Assembly: GCA_944342015.1 (NCBI GenBank)
Contig: CALVMC010000002.1
Location: forward strand, 1 to 64,000
Reading direction: 5' to 3'
Source: an uncultured Clostridia bacterium
Lineage (GTDB): Bacteria > Bacillota > Clostridia > Christensenellales > CALVMC01
Length of the DNA: 64,000 nt
The first letter of the stretch is position 1; each line of letters opens with the position of its first letter. Below, one piece after another: positions 17,796 through 26,387 of this stretch. The position numbers and the translations under genes are program-made. Below the pieces are notes generated by a model that was given only the letters and a program-made list of their open reading frames with translations, did not search any database and was not told the DNA's origin.

Positions 17796-19243
17796 CAGGA
17801 ATTTTCTTTTTTGGGCGGATAAGTTACCCTGCTATGGTTGTATGCCGGAAGAAGATTAATAATTGTTTCCTGCACGGTATGAATTTCGCTCATGGTAATT
17901 TCACACTCGTCGAACTGCCCTTTATCTAATTTTTCCTTTACGAGAGCCGTAACGAAATTACGAATATCTTCGTCATTATTGAATGTAGCCGTTCTCGACG
18001 CAGCTTCTATCGTATCGGCAATCATAATTATTGCGGCGATTTTGCTTTTAGGCTTAGGACCGGGATATCTGAATTCCTGAGTACTGATTTCGTTTTCGGT
18101 AATATTCTGAGCTTTGCTGTAAAAATATCCGACCGGCAAATCTCCGTGATGTTCTAAGGCGACATCTGCGATAATCTTAGGCAATCTGCTTTTAACGATT
18201 AAATCGTATCCCGCTTTGGCGTGTTTTATAATCATTTTTGCGCTCATTTCGGGAACGAGTTCGTCGTGGGGGTTGAAACCTTCGGTCTGATTTTCAACGA
18301 AGTATTCGGGATTGATAAGTTTTCCGACATCGTGATAATAAGCGCAGGCCTTTGCAAGAGAAGTATTTTCTCCTATTGCGAATGCGCATGTTTCGGCAAA
18401 ATTCCCGACAACCAAGCTGTGGGAAAAAGTACCCGGCGCTTCTTTTGAAAGGGTTTTAAGCAAAGGTTGATCAAAACTGCAAAGTTCGGCAAGTCTGTAA
18501 AAGGTAGGAAGTTTGAAACCGAATTCAAATATCGGCACAAAGGCAAGCGACAGAATGAGAGCCGACAGATTGCCAAGCATACAGAAAAGCCCCGAAAGGA
18601 AAATTATTCCCGCATCGGAAGTGAAGCCCATTGCCGAAAATACCGCTATAACGAACATAATAACCGATACTGCGACAATATAGCCTATCAACTTGATTCT
18701 CGTACAATCCTTATCGATTAAAATAACTATGGCAATGCTGCTTAAAGAACAAGTGGCAAGAGCGATGGTATTTTGCATAAGAAGATTGACTTCATCGTAT
18801 CCGAAATAAATAACAGAAGAAAGAATAAGGATAACTGTTACAACAAAAGCGGAAAGAAGACCTGTCTGCTTGTCCACGAAAATACCTATAATAATGGCTG
18901 TCATCGCAATGGGAACGAGATATATATTAAGGGTCATAAATCCGTAACATAAAAACAATGTCAGTATAGGAATAAAGAAAAGAATAGACATATTAAGAGC
19001 GCTTAACTTAATATTTTTCCTAAGCACCACGATATACCCGTAATAAACCGTAAACACACCCGCAATTAAAAACCATAAAGAAAAGAATTTAATGCTGTCG
19101 TCGAAGAGATAATAAAAACCTTGTCTTAAAATGGCTCCTATAAAAATTGCAATCGGCATAGAAAGCAAAAATATAGAAATCAAGAAGACCAAATGATATT
19201 GAAAGCGATGTTTTTTCGGTATAAACTTTTCGTATTCTTTCAT
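17795..19243 (-). CDS. Short PgpH-type 7TM-HD phosphodiesterase
   Basis: This 482-aa protein has about seven hydrophobic helices (residues 20-235) followed by a cytoplasmic HD domain with HSLVVGNFAE, YYHDVGKL, the NPHDELVPE insert and EHHGD. It belongs to the PgpH (YqfF) family that hydrolyses cyclic di-AMP. Family members are usually about 700 aa with a large extracellular domain between helix 1 and the other helices; that domain is missing here, so the enzyme seems to have lost its outside sensor. The HD ligands look intact. It sits between yqfD and ybeY; the phoH gene usual at this site is absent. Confidence 0.88.
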   Translation of the reverse strand: MKEYEKFIPKKHRFQYHLVFLISIFLLSMPIAIFIGAILRQGFYYLFDDSIKFFSLWFLIAGVFTVYYGYIVVLRKNIKLSALNMSILFFIPILTLFLCYGFMTLNIYLVPIAMTAIIIGIFVDKQTGLLSAFVVTVILILSSVIYFGYDEVNLLMQNTIALATCSLSSIAIVILIDKDCTRIKLIGYIVAVSVIMFVIAVFSAMGFTSDAGIIFLSGLFCMLGNLSALILSLAFVPIFEFGFKLPTFYRLAELCSFDQPLLKTLSKEAPGTFSHSLVVGNFAETCAFAIGENTSLAKACAYYHDVGKLINPEYFVENQTEGFNPHDELVPEMSAKMIIKHAKAGYDLIVKSRLPKIIADVALEHHGDLPVGYFYSKAQNITENEISTQEFRYPGPKPKSKIAAIIMIADTIEAASRTATFNNDEDIRNFVTALVKEKLDKGQFDECEITMSEIHTVQETIINLLPAYNHSRVTYPPKKENS

Positions 19244-19246
19244 AAT

Positions 19247-20374
19247 TTATCGTTCGTTAATTAATTTTTCGGTTTCATAAAAAACTTCTATAACGAAATT
19301 ATCTCCTTTTTTATTGATTATTTCCCATTTTTTAATTAAAGTATCGCCTGTCGATGCAATATTTAATTTTTCGTATAAACCGTTTATTATTTCGGGATAT
19401 GCTTCCTCAAAAGTTCTAACGATTTTTACCGATTGAGTTTCGTAATAAGTAGTCGTTATTATTTCGAAAGGAATAATGCTTTTGCTTTTGGTCACCGACA
19501 CTACGGACTCGAAGTTTTCGAAAGGTATCTCCTTTTTTCCCGATAATGTTTTACCGAAAATAGCTATATCGGTAAAGGTTTTTTTGTTACCCGTACGCTC
19601 CTGCGTAATAATTTCGGGATAGAAAACCGAGCTTTGAGAGTAGTAAACCTTAGCATAAACATCGCCTTTTGCGTAGCAAGGGTTAAAAACCGTTTCTTCG
19701 CCTTGCTGACTTACCGTATAAGGAGCGATAAGAACATCGCCTGCCTTTACCGTCTGACCTTGTTTAACGAGTGCCGTTCCCGACTGAACCACAACACGGG
19801 TTATTATACCGTTGCACTGAGCGACGATCGGGCTGTAATCAGTGGTATCTTCGATATCCGGTTCGTCGAGTTGCTTTTGTCCGCCGACAAACAGCACGCT
19901 GCCTTTAAGCTGAACCTGCCCGAAAGAAATTCCGTCCACCTTAGTTAAGGCGTTTTCTATTGTTTCGGTATCGAGAAAAAAAGTGAACATACCCTTTTTA
20001 ATACCGAGTTCTTCCAGAATCGCACTGACTTCCTGCCGATGCAACGAGGCTTCTCCTACATATCTTATATCCAGAACGGTATTCGAAAAAAAGAAGCACA
20101 TCACTATGGAAATAATCAGTCCGAAAACAAGACCGGGTCTTTTCGAAAGCTTTTTAAGGTTGTTTCCGTAGCCGTATTTAGCGACTATTTTATAATTGTA
20201 GCACAATTCGTTTAATATTGCAAACACAGACTTTTCGTCTTTGATATCTATGCTTATAAAAACCGATTTACCCTTCCTTCTGACCTTATAAACTGTAATA
20301 TTTTTTTGAGATACCGCAGTGCAAAAGGATTTTAATTTCGAGAATTCGATTTCTATGACGGTGTAAGATTTCAT
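19247..20374 (-). CDS. yqfD: Sporulation protein YqfD
   Basis: The 375-aa protein fits YqfD/SpoIV-like proteins: an N-terminal domain, one transmembrane helix (about 90-110, GLVFGLIISIVMCFFFSNTV) and a C-terminal extracytoplasmic domain with POTRA-like and OB-like segments. It is a sigma-E-controlled sporulation gene in Bacillus. The ATG at 20374 overlaps the yqfC stop (ATGA) and has GGTGG upstream; an earlier in-frame ATG lies deep in yqfC. Presence of yqfC/yqfD indicates a spore-forming lineage. Confidence 0.9.
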   Translation of the reverse strand: MKSYTVIEIEFSKLKSFCTAVSQKNITVYKVRRKGKSVFISIDIKDEKSVFAILNELCYNYKIVAKYGYGNNLKKLSKRPGLVFGLIISIVMCFFFSNTVLDIRYVGEASLHRQEVSAILEELGIKKGMFTFFLDTETIENALTKVDGISFGQVQLKGSVLFVGGQKQLDEPDIEDTTDYSPIVAQCNGIITRVVVQSGTALVKQGQTVKAGDVLIAPYTVSQQGEETVFNPCYAKGDVYAKVYYSQSSVFYPEIITQERTGNKKTFTDIAIFGKTLSGKKEIPFENFESVVSVTKSKSIIPFEIITTTYYETQSVKIVRTFEEAYPEIINGLYEKLNIASTGDTLIKKWEIINKKGDNFVIEVFYETEKLINER

Positions 20375-20643
20375 AATCCACCGTCCAGAGCAACCGACAG
20401 AATTTCTCCGCTTATAACAAGTTGGGCGCAACCTGCCTCTTCGATTTTAAGTTTGTTTCCTTTAACCGAAACAAGTCCTTTTTTGCTTTTTACCTTAACT
20501 TTTATTTCCCCTTCTTCGTAATGATAAAGTCCCTTATGCCCTTCTATAATCACGATTTTATCGGAATAACAAGTTACAATGCATTCATCGCCTTTAAGCA
20601 ATGTTTCACTTAAATCGGTTTTGATTTCATTTAAAAACGCCAT
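20371..20643 (-). CDS. yqfC: Sporulation protein YqfC
   Basis: The 90-aa beta-rich protein matches YqfC, the partner of YqfD. It starts at the ATG at 20643 with GAGGTG 6 nt upstream; the GTG at 20652 inside that ribosome site is rejected. It heads the run yqfC-yqfD-pgpH-ybeY-era-yqzL-recO. Confidence 0.88.
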   Translation of the reverse strand: MAFLNEIKTDLSETLLKGDECIVTCYSDKIVIIEGHKGLYHYEEGEIKVKVKSKKGLVSVKGNKLKIEEAGCAQLVISGEILSVALDGGL

Positions 20644-20692
20644 TATACGCACCTCGAAATAATATATGCGTATAAATGTTTATTTATATTAT

Positions 20693-21484
20693 TTATTCTC
20701 CTAAGATTTTAAGGGCGTTTTTAAAGTAAACTTTTTCCTTTTCCGCATCGGACAAACCGAGTTTTTCCACAAATTTCACCGTGTCGGAAAAATGGCTCCA
20801 AGGGGTATCAGTAGCAAATAATATTTTATCGATACCTGTTTTATCAAGAATTCTCTTAAACAAATCCATATCGTTTCCGCCATCGTAAAGAACGGCTGTG
20901 TCTAAATATACTCCGCTTTTAGCAAGATATTTTTCTACTTCGTCCCAAACTTTATAACCGCCGAAGTGAGCGGCTATAAGAAAATCGGGATTGACTTCCT
21001 TTGCAATATTTGCAAGTTTTAAAGGAGCTGCAAAATCGCTGTCCGGAATATAAGGGTCGAAACCCATATGAAAATACATATAAAGGCCTCTTTTTTCCGC
21101 AGCCTTATAAATAGGATAAAAACTTTTATCGCCTAAATCGAAATGCTGATATTGAGGGTGAAATTTGATACCTATTATTTTATTTTCCTTTAACCTGTCA
21201 AGTTCTTCTTCGTAACCGTCGAAAAAAGGATTAACGGAGCCGAAGGAAACAACTCTTTCCGAATTGTTTGCAATCGCAAAATCATTTACTCTCGTATTGT
21301 TTTTCGGTTTTGTAGCAATATTGAGAGCAAAGAATTTATCTATACCGTTTTTATCGGCATAAGCAATGCTGGAAGCGAGATTCCCCTCCGTTACAGGTTC
21401 GAAGTTTGCATAACCTTTAAGTTCGTTCAAAGTTGCGGCGGCAATTTTATCGTGGAAAAAATGCACATGAGTATCAATAATCAT
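20693..21484 (-). CDS. Amidohydrolase-family metal-dependent hydrolase
   Basis: The 263-aa TIM-barrel protein belongs to the amidohydrolase-2 group (COG2159). Metal and catalytic motifs are present: THVHFF at the N-terminus, GIKFHPQYQHF, FHMGFDP, AHFGGY and ATDTPW near the C-terminus. The family includes decarboxylases and hydrolases of small carboxylic substrates, so no substrate can be assigned. The start has an AGGAG ribosome site. A 115-nt leader with tandem repeats precedes it. Confidence 0.85.
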   Translation of the reverse strand: MIIDTHVHFFHDKIAAATLNELKGYANFEPVTEGNLASSIAYADKNGIDKFFALNIATKPKNNTRVNDFAIANNSERVVSFGSVNPFFDGYEEELDRLKENKIIGIKFHPQYQHFDLGDKSFYPIYKAAEKRGLYMYFHMGFDPYIPDSDFAAPLKLANIAKEVNPDFLIAAHFGGYKVWDEVEKYLAKSGVYLDTAVLYDGGNDMDLFKRILDKTGIDKILFATDTPWSHFSDTVKFVEKLGLSDAEKEKVYFKNALKILGE

Positions 21485-21530
21485 ATCTTCTCCTCTCCTT
21501 CTTCTGAGTTTAAATCTCTTTTTTAAGACC

Positions 21531-21563
21531 GTTTGTTTATTGTGTCGGTTTGCATATTGTGTC
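21531..21563 (+). repeat. Two tandem 17-bp repeats in the amidohydrolase leader
   Basis: GTTTGTTTATTGTGTCG is followed at once by GTTTGCATATTGTGTC, differing at two positions. They lie between the promoter and the ribosome site of the minus-strand amidohydrolase gene. Confidence 0.7.
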
Positions 21564-21605
21564 TGAATATCAATAAATTTATATTTACTTTTATAAATCG
21601 CGCTT

Positions 21606-21614
21606 ATTATATCA
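21606..21614 (-). promoter_or_regulatory. Extended -10 promoter of the amidohydrolase gene
   Basis: TGATATAAT on the minus strand is a full extended -10 element; the -35 (TTTAAT) is poor. Transcription would start near 21600, about 115 nt before the ATG. Confidence 0.5.
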
Positions 21615-21706
21615 TGAAGTTAAATTACATTAAAAAATGATTTATATAATAGAATTAAATAAATTATAAGTTTAATATTTTTAAAGTAAGTACAACTAAA
21701 TTGATA

Positions 21707-22888
21707 CTACTTTATATGCTGTATCATAAGTTCGGCAACGGATACAGCCTGATTTTTAAAAGGCTTTTTGATTAAGGTTTTTTTATAGGAAATATTCATA
21801 TCGGTATTTTCGAGCATTTCCACATACTGATTTAAGGTGTACTTTTTAAATCTGTCAAAACCTACAAAGTTTAAAATAGGTTCGGTAAAAACGATAAGTG
21901 CGTTAATAAAAGCCTTTCTTGGCGAAAAATCATTACTTCGTTTGTTTTCCGTATTAAGATGAGAAGTAATGATTTCGATATTTTCGTCGATATCGTCGCA
22001 AAGAGTAACCGACAGAATTTTAGCAAGCTCTTCAAAAAAACAAAAAGGAAGATTGTCGGTCAATATTTTTGCATTTTCTTCGTCGATATCGGTAATATAA
22101 TAAAGCTTTCCGCAATAACCGTTGAATATCCTCATTGTGTCCAAAAAGCCCATATTTATTGCGTTGTTAACGCTTTCGTTGGTAAAATTAAGTATACCGC
22201 CCGCCTTTGTCGTGGGGACGATATAAATTATATTGACGCTTTCGTCTTTTATTTTTTTAGGTCTTGCCGAAGGTCTGTTTCTTATCGCAATTATATTTTT
22301 ATAGCCTTTATCGATAACCATACTAATGGGAAGATTATCGTATATACCGCCGTCAAAAAATTTTTTATCGGAATTTTCGTCGTTTTTAAATAAAGGAAGC
22401 ATTCCGCTTGCCATAACATATTCGCAAAGCTCGCCTTTCGGGATATCTTCTTTATAGAGTTTTAAAACTTTCATATGTTTGAGGTCGACGGTTACAAGCC
22501 CGAATTCGATATCGGATTTGCGAACCTTATCTTCGTCGACATACTCATCGATAATATGGCGCATTCTCGAAATATCGATACCCTTATCCTTGATAATCTG
22601 TCCTATTTTTTTGAAAAGATAAAAAACCGTATCTTTATCAATATTAAGTCCGTAAAGGTTTTTTACATATTGCTCTTCCATATCGAGAACTTTGGAAACT
22701 TCGATATTTCGCCAAAGGTTGTAACTTCTCTCGAAGTCCCCTTGCGCAAGCATAACCCCGTTAACTGCGCCTATCGAAGTTCCAGCAATACAGCCGAACT
22801 CTATATTGAGTTCTTTAAAAGCCATTATAGCTCCTGCCTGATAAGCGCCTTTTGCGCCGCCGCCTTCGAGAACGAGTCCCCACTTCAT
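21707..22888 (-). CDS. Patatin-like phospholipase
   Basis: The 393-aa protein has the patatin domain: oxyanion hole GGGAKGAYQ near residue 8, nucleophile GTSIGA near 39 and the DGG dyad in FFDGGIYDN. It likely hydrolyses lipid acyl chains. The C-terminal 150 residues beyond the domain are helical and not assigned. There is no signal peptide, so it acts in the cytoplasm or on the inner membrane face. It is the last gene of the operon with thrC, 2 nt after the cupin regulator. Confidence 0.9.
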   Translation of the reverse strand: MKWGLVLEGGGAKGAYQAGAIMAFKELNIEFGCIAGTSIGAVNGVMLAQGDFERSYNLWRNIEVSKVLDMEEQYVKNLYGLNIDKDTVFYLFKKIGQIIKDKGIDISRMRHIIDEYVDEDKVRKSDIEFGLVTVDLKHMKVLKLYKEDIPKGELCEYVMASGMLPLFKNDENSDKKFFDGGIYDNLPISMVIDKGYKNIIAIRNRPSARPKKIKDESVNIIYIVPTTKAGGILNFTNESVNNAINMGFLDTMRIFNGYCGKLYYITDIDEENAKILTDNLPFCFFEELAKILSVTLCDDIDENIEIITSHLNTENKRSNDFSPRKAFINALIVFTEPILNFVGFDRFKKYTLNQYVEMLENTDMNISYKKTLIKKPFKNQAVSVAELMIQHIK

Positions 22889-22890
22889 AA

Positions 22891-23439
22891 TTATTTATCC
22901 AGAATCACAGACAAAAATTTTGCTTTCTTTCCCATTGCCGTTTGCGAATGTGGAATATTGGATTTAAATATAGCGCTGTCGCCGGCATGAAGATAATATT
23001 CTTTTTCACCGACAATGAGTCTTATACTTCCTTCGAGAACATAATTAAATTCCTGACCGGTGTGAGTTACCAGTTCTGGCTCGACATCGGGCGAAAGGTC
23101 TACAAGCATCGGTTCCAGTTTTCTGTTTGCGAAATTGTAAGAAAGTGAGGTATAACTGTACCCTTCATGACGGTTTACCTGTTTTCCTTTTCCTTCGTAA
23201 ACTACGAAACAGTCATCGCAAGTGCTTTCGTTTCCGCTGAGAATAACCGAAGGATCTACCCCGAGTTTTGCTGCAATATTGTAAAGAGCGCCTGCGGGAA
23301 CTTCTTTTTCGCCCTGTTCGTAAGACTTATATTCAGTAACGGGAATATCGACAGAGCGGGCAAGTTCTTCTGCCGAAAGTTCGCTGAACTCTCTCAATTC
23401 TTTTAGTCTGCGTGCAATTTCCAAAGTTTCATTATCCAT
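22891..23439 (-). CDS. HTH-XRE regulator with cupin domain
   Basis: The 182-aa protein joins an N-terminal XRE helix-turn-helix (about 5-62; ELSAEELARSVDIPVTEYKSYEQG) to a C-terminal cupin barrel (about 110-180; HTGQEFNYVLEG and HAGDSAIFKSNIPHSQ). Such proteins sense small molecules through the cupin. Its place inside the thrC operon suggests it controls this operon or a related amino-acid pathway; that is inference. Confidence 0.9.
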   Translation of the reverse strand: MDNETLEIARRLKELREFSELSAEELARSVDIPVTEYKSYEQGEKEVPAGALYNIAAKLGVDPSVILSGNESTCDDCFVVYEGKGKQVNRHEGYSYTSLSYNFANRKLEPMLVDLSPDVEPELVTHTGQEFNYVLEGSIRLIVGEKEYYLHAGDSAIFKSNIPHSQTAMGKKAKFLSVILDK

Positions 23440-23441
23440 AA

Positions 23442-24938
23442 TTAACCCCTTTTAGCATTTAAATAATCTAAAACTGCATTAAAAGCATTATCTTTATTTA
23501 TTACCGTTTTGAACCGTATATCTGCGTTTTTAAGTTCTTTAATATTGTCGGGAATTTCGAGAGCGGAAAGAGAATGAAGTTTTTTGACGGCTTTAAAAGC
23601 GTCTTGTTCGTAAGAGCCGCCCCCTGCCGCTTTCAGCACATCGCTCGGGAATTTATAAGGGCTTGCAGTCGAAACGATTACGGCGGGAATACTGTCTGTG
23701 TTATTTATTTCATAATCGCTTTCCACGCTGCAAGCAACGGCTGTATGAGTATCGATAAGATAGCCGTACTCTTCGAAATAATTAGCGATAGACTGCAAAG
23801 TTTCTTCTTCGCTTGCAAAACCTGCCGCAAAAAGACTTTTGATTTTAGAAAGAATTTCGGAGTCTATCTTATATTTTCCTTTTTCTTTTAAATCTTTCAT
23901 AAGTTCGGATATTTTTTTATCGTCGCCGTACAAATCGAAAAGAAGTCTTTCGAGATTGGAAGAAATGAGAATATCCATAGACGGCGAAATAGTCTTGTGA
24001 AATTCTCTTTTGGTATCGTAAACCCCGTCGGTAAGAAAATCTGTAAGAATATTATTGATATTCGATGCGCAGATAAGTTTATTAACGGGAAGTCCCATTT
24101 TATAAGCATAGTAAGCTGCAAGAATATTCCCGAAATTACCTGTCGGAACGGTAATATTAATTTTATCGGAAAAGCTGATTTTACCGCTTGAAAGAAGATC
24201 TGCGTAAACCGAAATATAATAAGCAATCTGAGGAGCAAGCCTGCCCCAATTAATGGAATTAGCCGAAGAAAGAGAATATCCTTTATCTTTAATAGCTTTA
24301 ATACAATCTTTATCGGTAAATATTTTTTTGACTGCATTTTGCGCATCGTCGAAATTACCGTTGATACCGAAAACGGAAACATTGTTTCCTTTCTGAGCGG
24401 TCATTTGCAGTTTCTGCATTTCGGATACTCCTTCGCTTGGATAGAAAACGATAATATCCACGCCTTCGACATCCTTAAAACCTTCGAGAGCTGCCTTTCC
24501 CGTATCGCCGGAAGTTGCAACGAGAATTAAAGTTTTATCGCTGTGACCTGTTTTTTTCCTCGAAGCGGTAAGAAGGTGCGGCAATACCGTAAGAGCCATA
24601 TCCTTGAAAGCAAGAGTGGGGCCGTGCCAGAGTTCGAGTATAAAAAGGTTATCGTCTATTTCGACAAGCGGACAAGGGTCGCTCAAATCGTCGAAACGGG
24701 AATAAGCCTTTGTCGTTATATCGAGAAGTTCCTCTTCGGAAAAGTCGTCCATAAGAAGAGAAAGGACATAAGCCGCTCTGTGCGGATAATCGGTTTCGGA
24801 AAGTTTTCTGAAAGTCTCTTCGTCTAAAACCGGGAAAATTTCCGGAACGAACAATCCGCCTTCGTCCGAAATACCTTTTACAATTACTTCGGAAGCGGAA
24901 AACCTTAATTTTTTATTTCTTGTGCTTAGATATTTCAT
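23442..24938 (-). CDS. thrC: Threonine synthase
   Basis: The 498-aa PLP enzyme is the long form of threonine synthase. The PLP lysine lies in LWHGPTLAFKDMAL near residue 112, followed by ATSGDTGKAALEGF and SSANSINWGRL. It converts O-phosphohomoserine to threonine. Its start overlaps the stop of the upstream DRE-TIM enzyme by 4 nt, so the two are probably translationally coupled. Confidence 0.96.
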   Translation of the reverse strand: MKYLSTRNKKLRFSASEVIVKGISDEGGLFVPEIFPVLDEETFRKLSETDYPHRAAYVLSLLMDDFSEEELLDITTKAYSRFDDLSDPCPLVEIDDNLFILELWHGPTLAFKDMALTVLPHLLTASRKKTGHSDKTLILVATSGDTGKAALEGFKDVEGVDIIVFYPSEGVSEMQKLQMTAQKGNNVSVFGINGNFDDAQNAVKKIFTDKDCIKAIKDKGYSLSSANSINWGRLAPQIAYYISVYADLLSSGKISFSDKINITVPTGNFGNILAAYYAYKMGLPVNKLICASNINNILTDFLTDGVYDTKREFHKTISPSMDILISSNLERLLFDLYGDDKKISELMKDLKEKGKYKIDSEILSKIKSLFAAGFASEEETLQSIANYFEEYGYLIDTHTAVACSVESDYEINNTDSIPAVIVSTASPYKFPSDVLKAAGGGSYEQDAFKAVKKLHSLSALEIPDNIKELKNADIRFKTVINKDNAFNAVLDYLNAKRG

Positions 24939-26335
24939 AATAATTTCTCCGACAATGCAAGTATATGTTTAAAGAATTTACTGTCTACATTATGCAAAAT
25001 AGCTTCGAGTTCGTCATCGCCCATAACGGTATTTCTTCCTTCTTCGTACTCTTTGTCGATGACATCTTTCATAGCTTTAAGCACGGGATGGGTTTTAGGA
25101 ATTCTATCTTCTTCCGAAAGGTCATAATACTCGTTAATCCAATAAGCAAGACCTGCTATACCGCTGTGTTTATCGATGGCAACCATCGGTTTTCTTTTAA
25201 GAATTTTTTCGGTATTGAAAATATTGTAAATTTCCGGATCTTTAAGCATACCGTCTGCGTGGATACCTGCTCTTGTTGAGTTGAAGGCGCGCCCTACGAA
25301 CGGAGTACGGGGCGGAATAGCATATTCTATTTCCTTTTCGAAATACTCTGCAATATCGGTAATAACCGAAAGATCCATACCGTCGGTAGTGCCGTGAAGG
25401 GAAACATATTCCATAACCATAGCTTCGAGCGGACAATTACCCGTTCTCTCGCCTATTCCGAGAAGAGAACAGTTAACTGCGCCGCAGCCGTAAAGCCAAG
25501 CGGTTGCGGCATTTGTGACAACTTTATAAAAATCGTTGTGACCGTGCCATTCGAGTTGCTTCGAAGGAACTTCCGCATAATGGCGGAGTCCGTAAATAAT
25601 TCCCTGCACGCTTCTCGGAAGGCTTGTTCCCGGATAACTTACTCCGAAGCCCAAAGTATCGCACGCTCTGATTTTAATGGGAATACCGCTTTCTTTGGAA
25701 AGCTTCATAAGTTCCAAAGCGAACGGAACGACAAAGCCGTAAAAATCGGCTCTTGTAATATCTTCGAAATGACATCTCGGAACTATATTTTTTTCGAGTG
25801 CCATTTTAACAATGGCAAGGTATTTATCGAGAGCCTTTTTTCTGTCGAGACCCATTTTCTTGAATATATGAAAATCCGAACAGCTTACAAGTATTCCCGT
25901 TTCCTTTATTTCCATTTCCTTAACGATTTCGAAATCCTTTTCGTTTGCCCTTATCCAGGCGGTAACTTCGGGAAAATCGAGTCCTAATTCTTTGCATTTT
26001 CTTACCGCCTCTTTATCTTTTTCGGAATAAACGAAAAACTCGGACTGTCTTATTATACCTTTCGGTCCGCTTAGTTTTGAGAGCATTTTGAATATATCAA
26101 CGATTTGTTTTACCGAATAAGGAGAAGTTGACTGTTGACCGTCTCTGAAAGTAGTATCGGTAATGACGACATCTCTGTGAAAATCCATAGGAGTCTGTCT
26201 GAAATTGAAAGAAGTTTTGGGAATACTGTCATAATCGAACATTTCCCTGAAATAATTAGGCTTTTTAACATTTTGAAGTTCGTATTTATATGTATCTTCG
26301 AGTAAAAGATGTGTTTGCTTATTGTATTTAATCAT
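24935..26335 (-). CDS. DRE-TIM Claisen condensing enzyme, Re-citrate synthase-like
   Basis: The 466-aa protein is in the isopropylmalate/homocitrate/citramalate synthase superfamily, with ITDTTFRDGQQS near residue 55, an RCHFEDITRADFYGF segment and the metal-binding HGHNDF near 250. It lacks the C-terminal allosteric domain of classical LeuA and has an unusual 50-residue N-terminal extension. From memory of clostridial relatives, proteins of this shape are candidates for Re-citrate synthase, which makes citrate for glutamate synthesis, but databases often label them 2-isopropylmalate synthase. Substrate cannot be fixed from sequence alone. It is the first gene of the operon with thrC and has GGAGGAG before its ATG. 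Confidence 0.7.
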   Translation of the reverse strand: MIKYNKQTHLLLEDTYKYELQNVKKPNYFREMFDYDSIPKTSFNFRQTPMDFHRDVVITDTTFRDGQQSTSPYSVKQIVDIFKMLSKLSGPKGIIRQSEFFVYSEKDKEAVRKCKELGLDFPEVTAWIRANEKDFEIVKEMEIKETGILVSCSDFHIFKKMGLDRKKALDKYLAIVKMALEKNIVPRCHFEDITRADFYGFVVPFALELMKLSKESGIPIKIRACDTLGFGVSYPGTSLPRSVQGIIYGLRHYAEVPSKQLEWHGHNDFYKVVTNAATAWLYGCGAVNCSLLGIGERTGNCPLEAMVMEYVSLHGTTDGMDLSVITDIAEYFEKEIEYAIPPRTPFVGRAFNSTRAGIHADGMLKDPEIYNIFNTEKILKRKPMVAIDKHSGIAGLAYWINEYYDLSEEDRIPKTHPVLKAMKDVIDKEYEEGRNTVMGDDELEAILHNVDSKFFKHILALSEKLL

Positions 26336-26353
26336 AAGACTCCTCCTTGATTT

Positions 26354-26382
26354 ATTGTAACATCGATTAATACCTTTTGCAA
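26354..26382 (-). promoter_or_regulatory. Promoter of the Re-citrate-synthase-like/thrC operon
   Basis: TTGCAA, 17 nt, TACAAT, starting just 6 nt past the prfA stop. The leader would be about 12 nt and contains GGAGGAG. Confidence 0.65.
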
Positions 26383-26387
26383 TTAAA

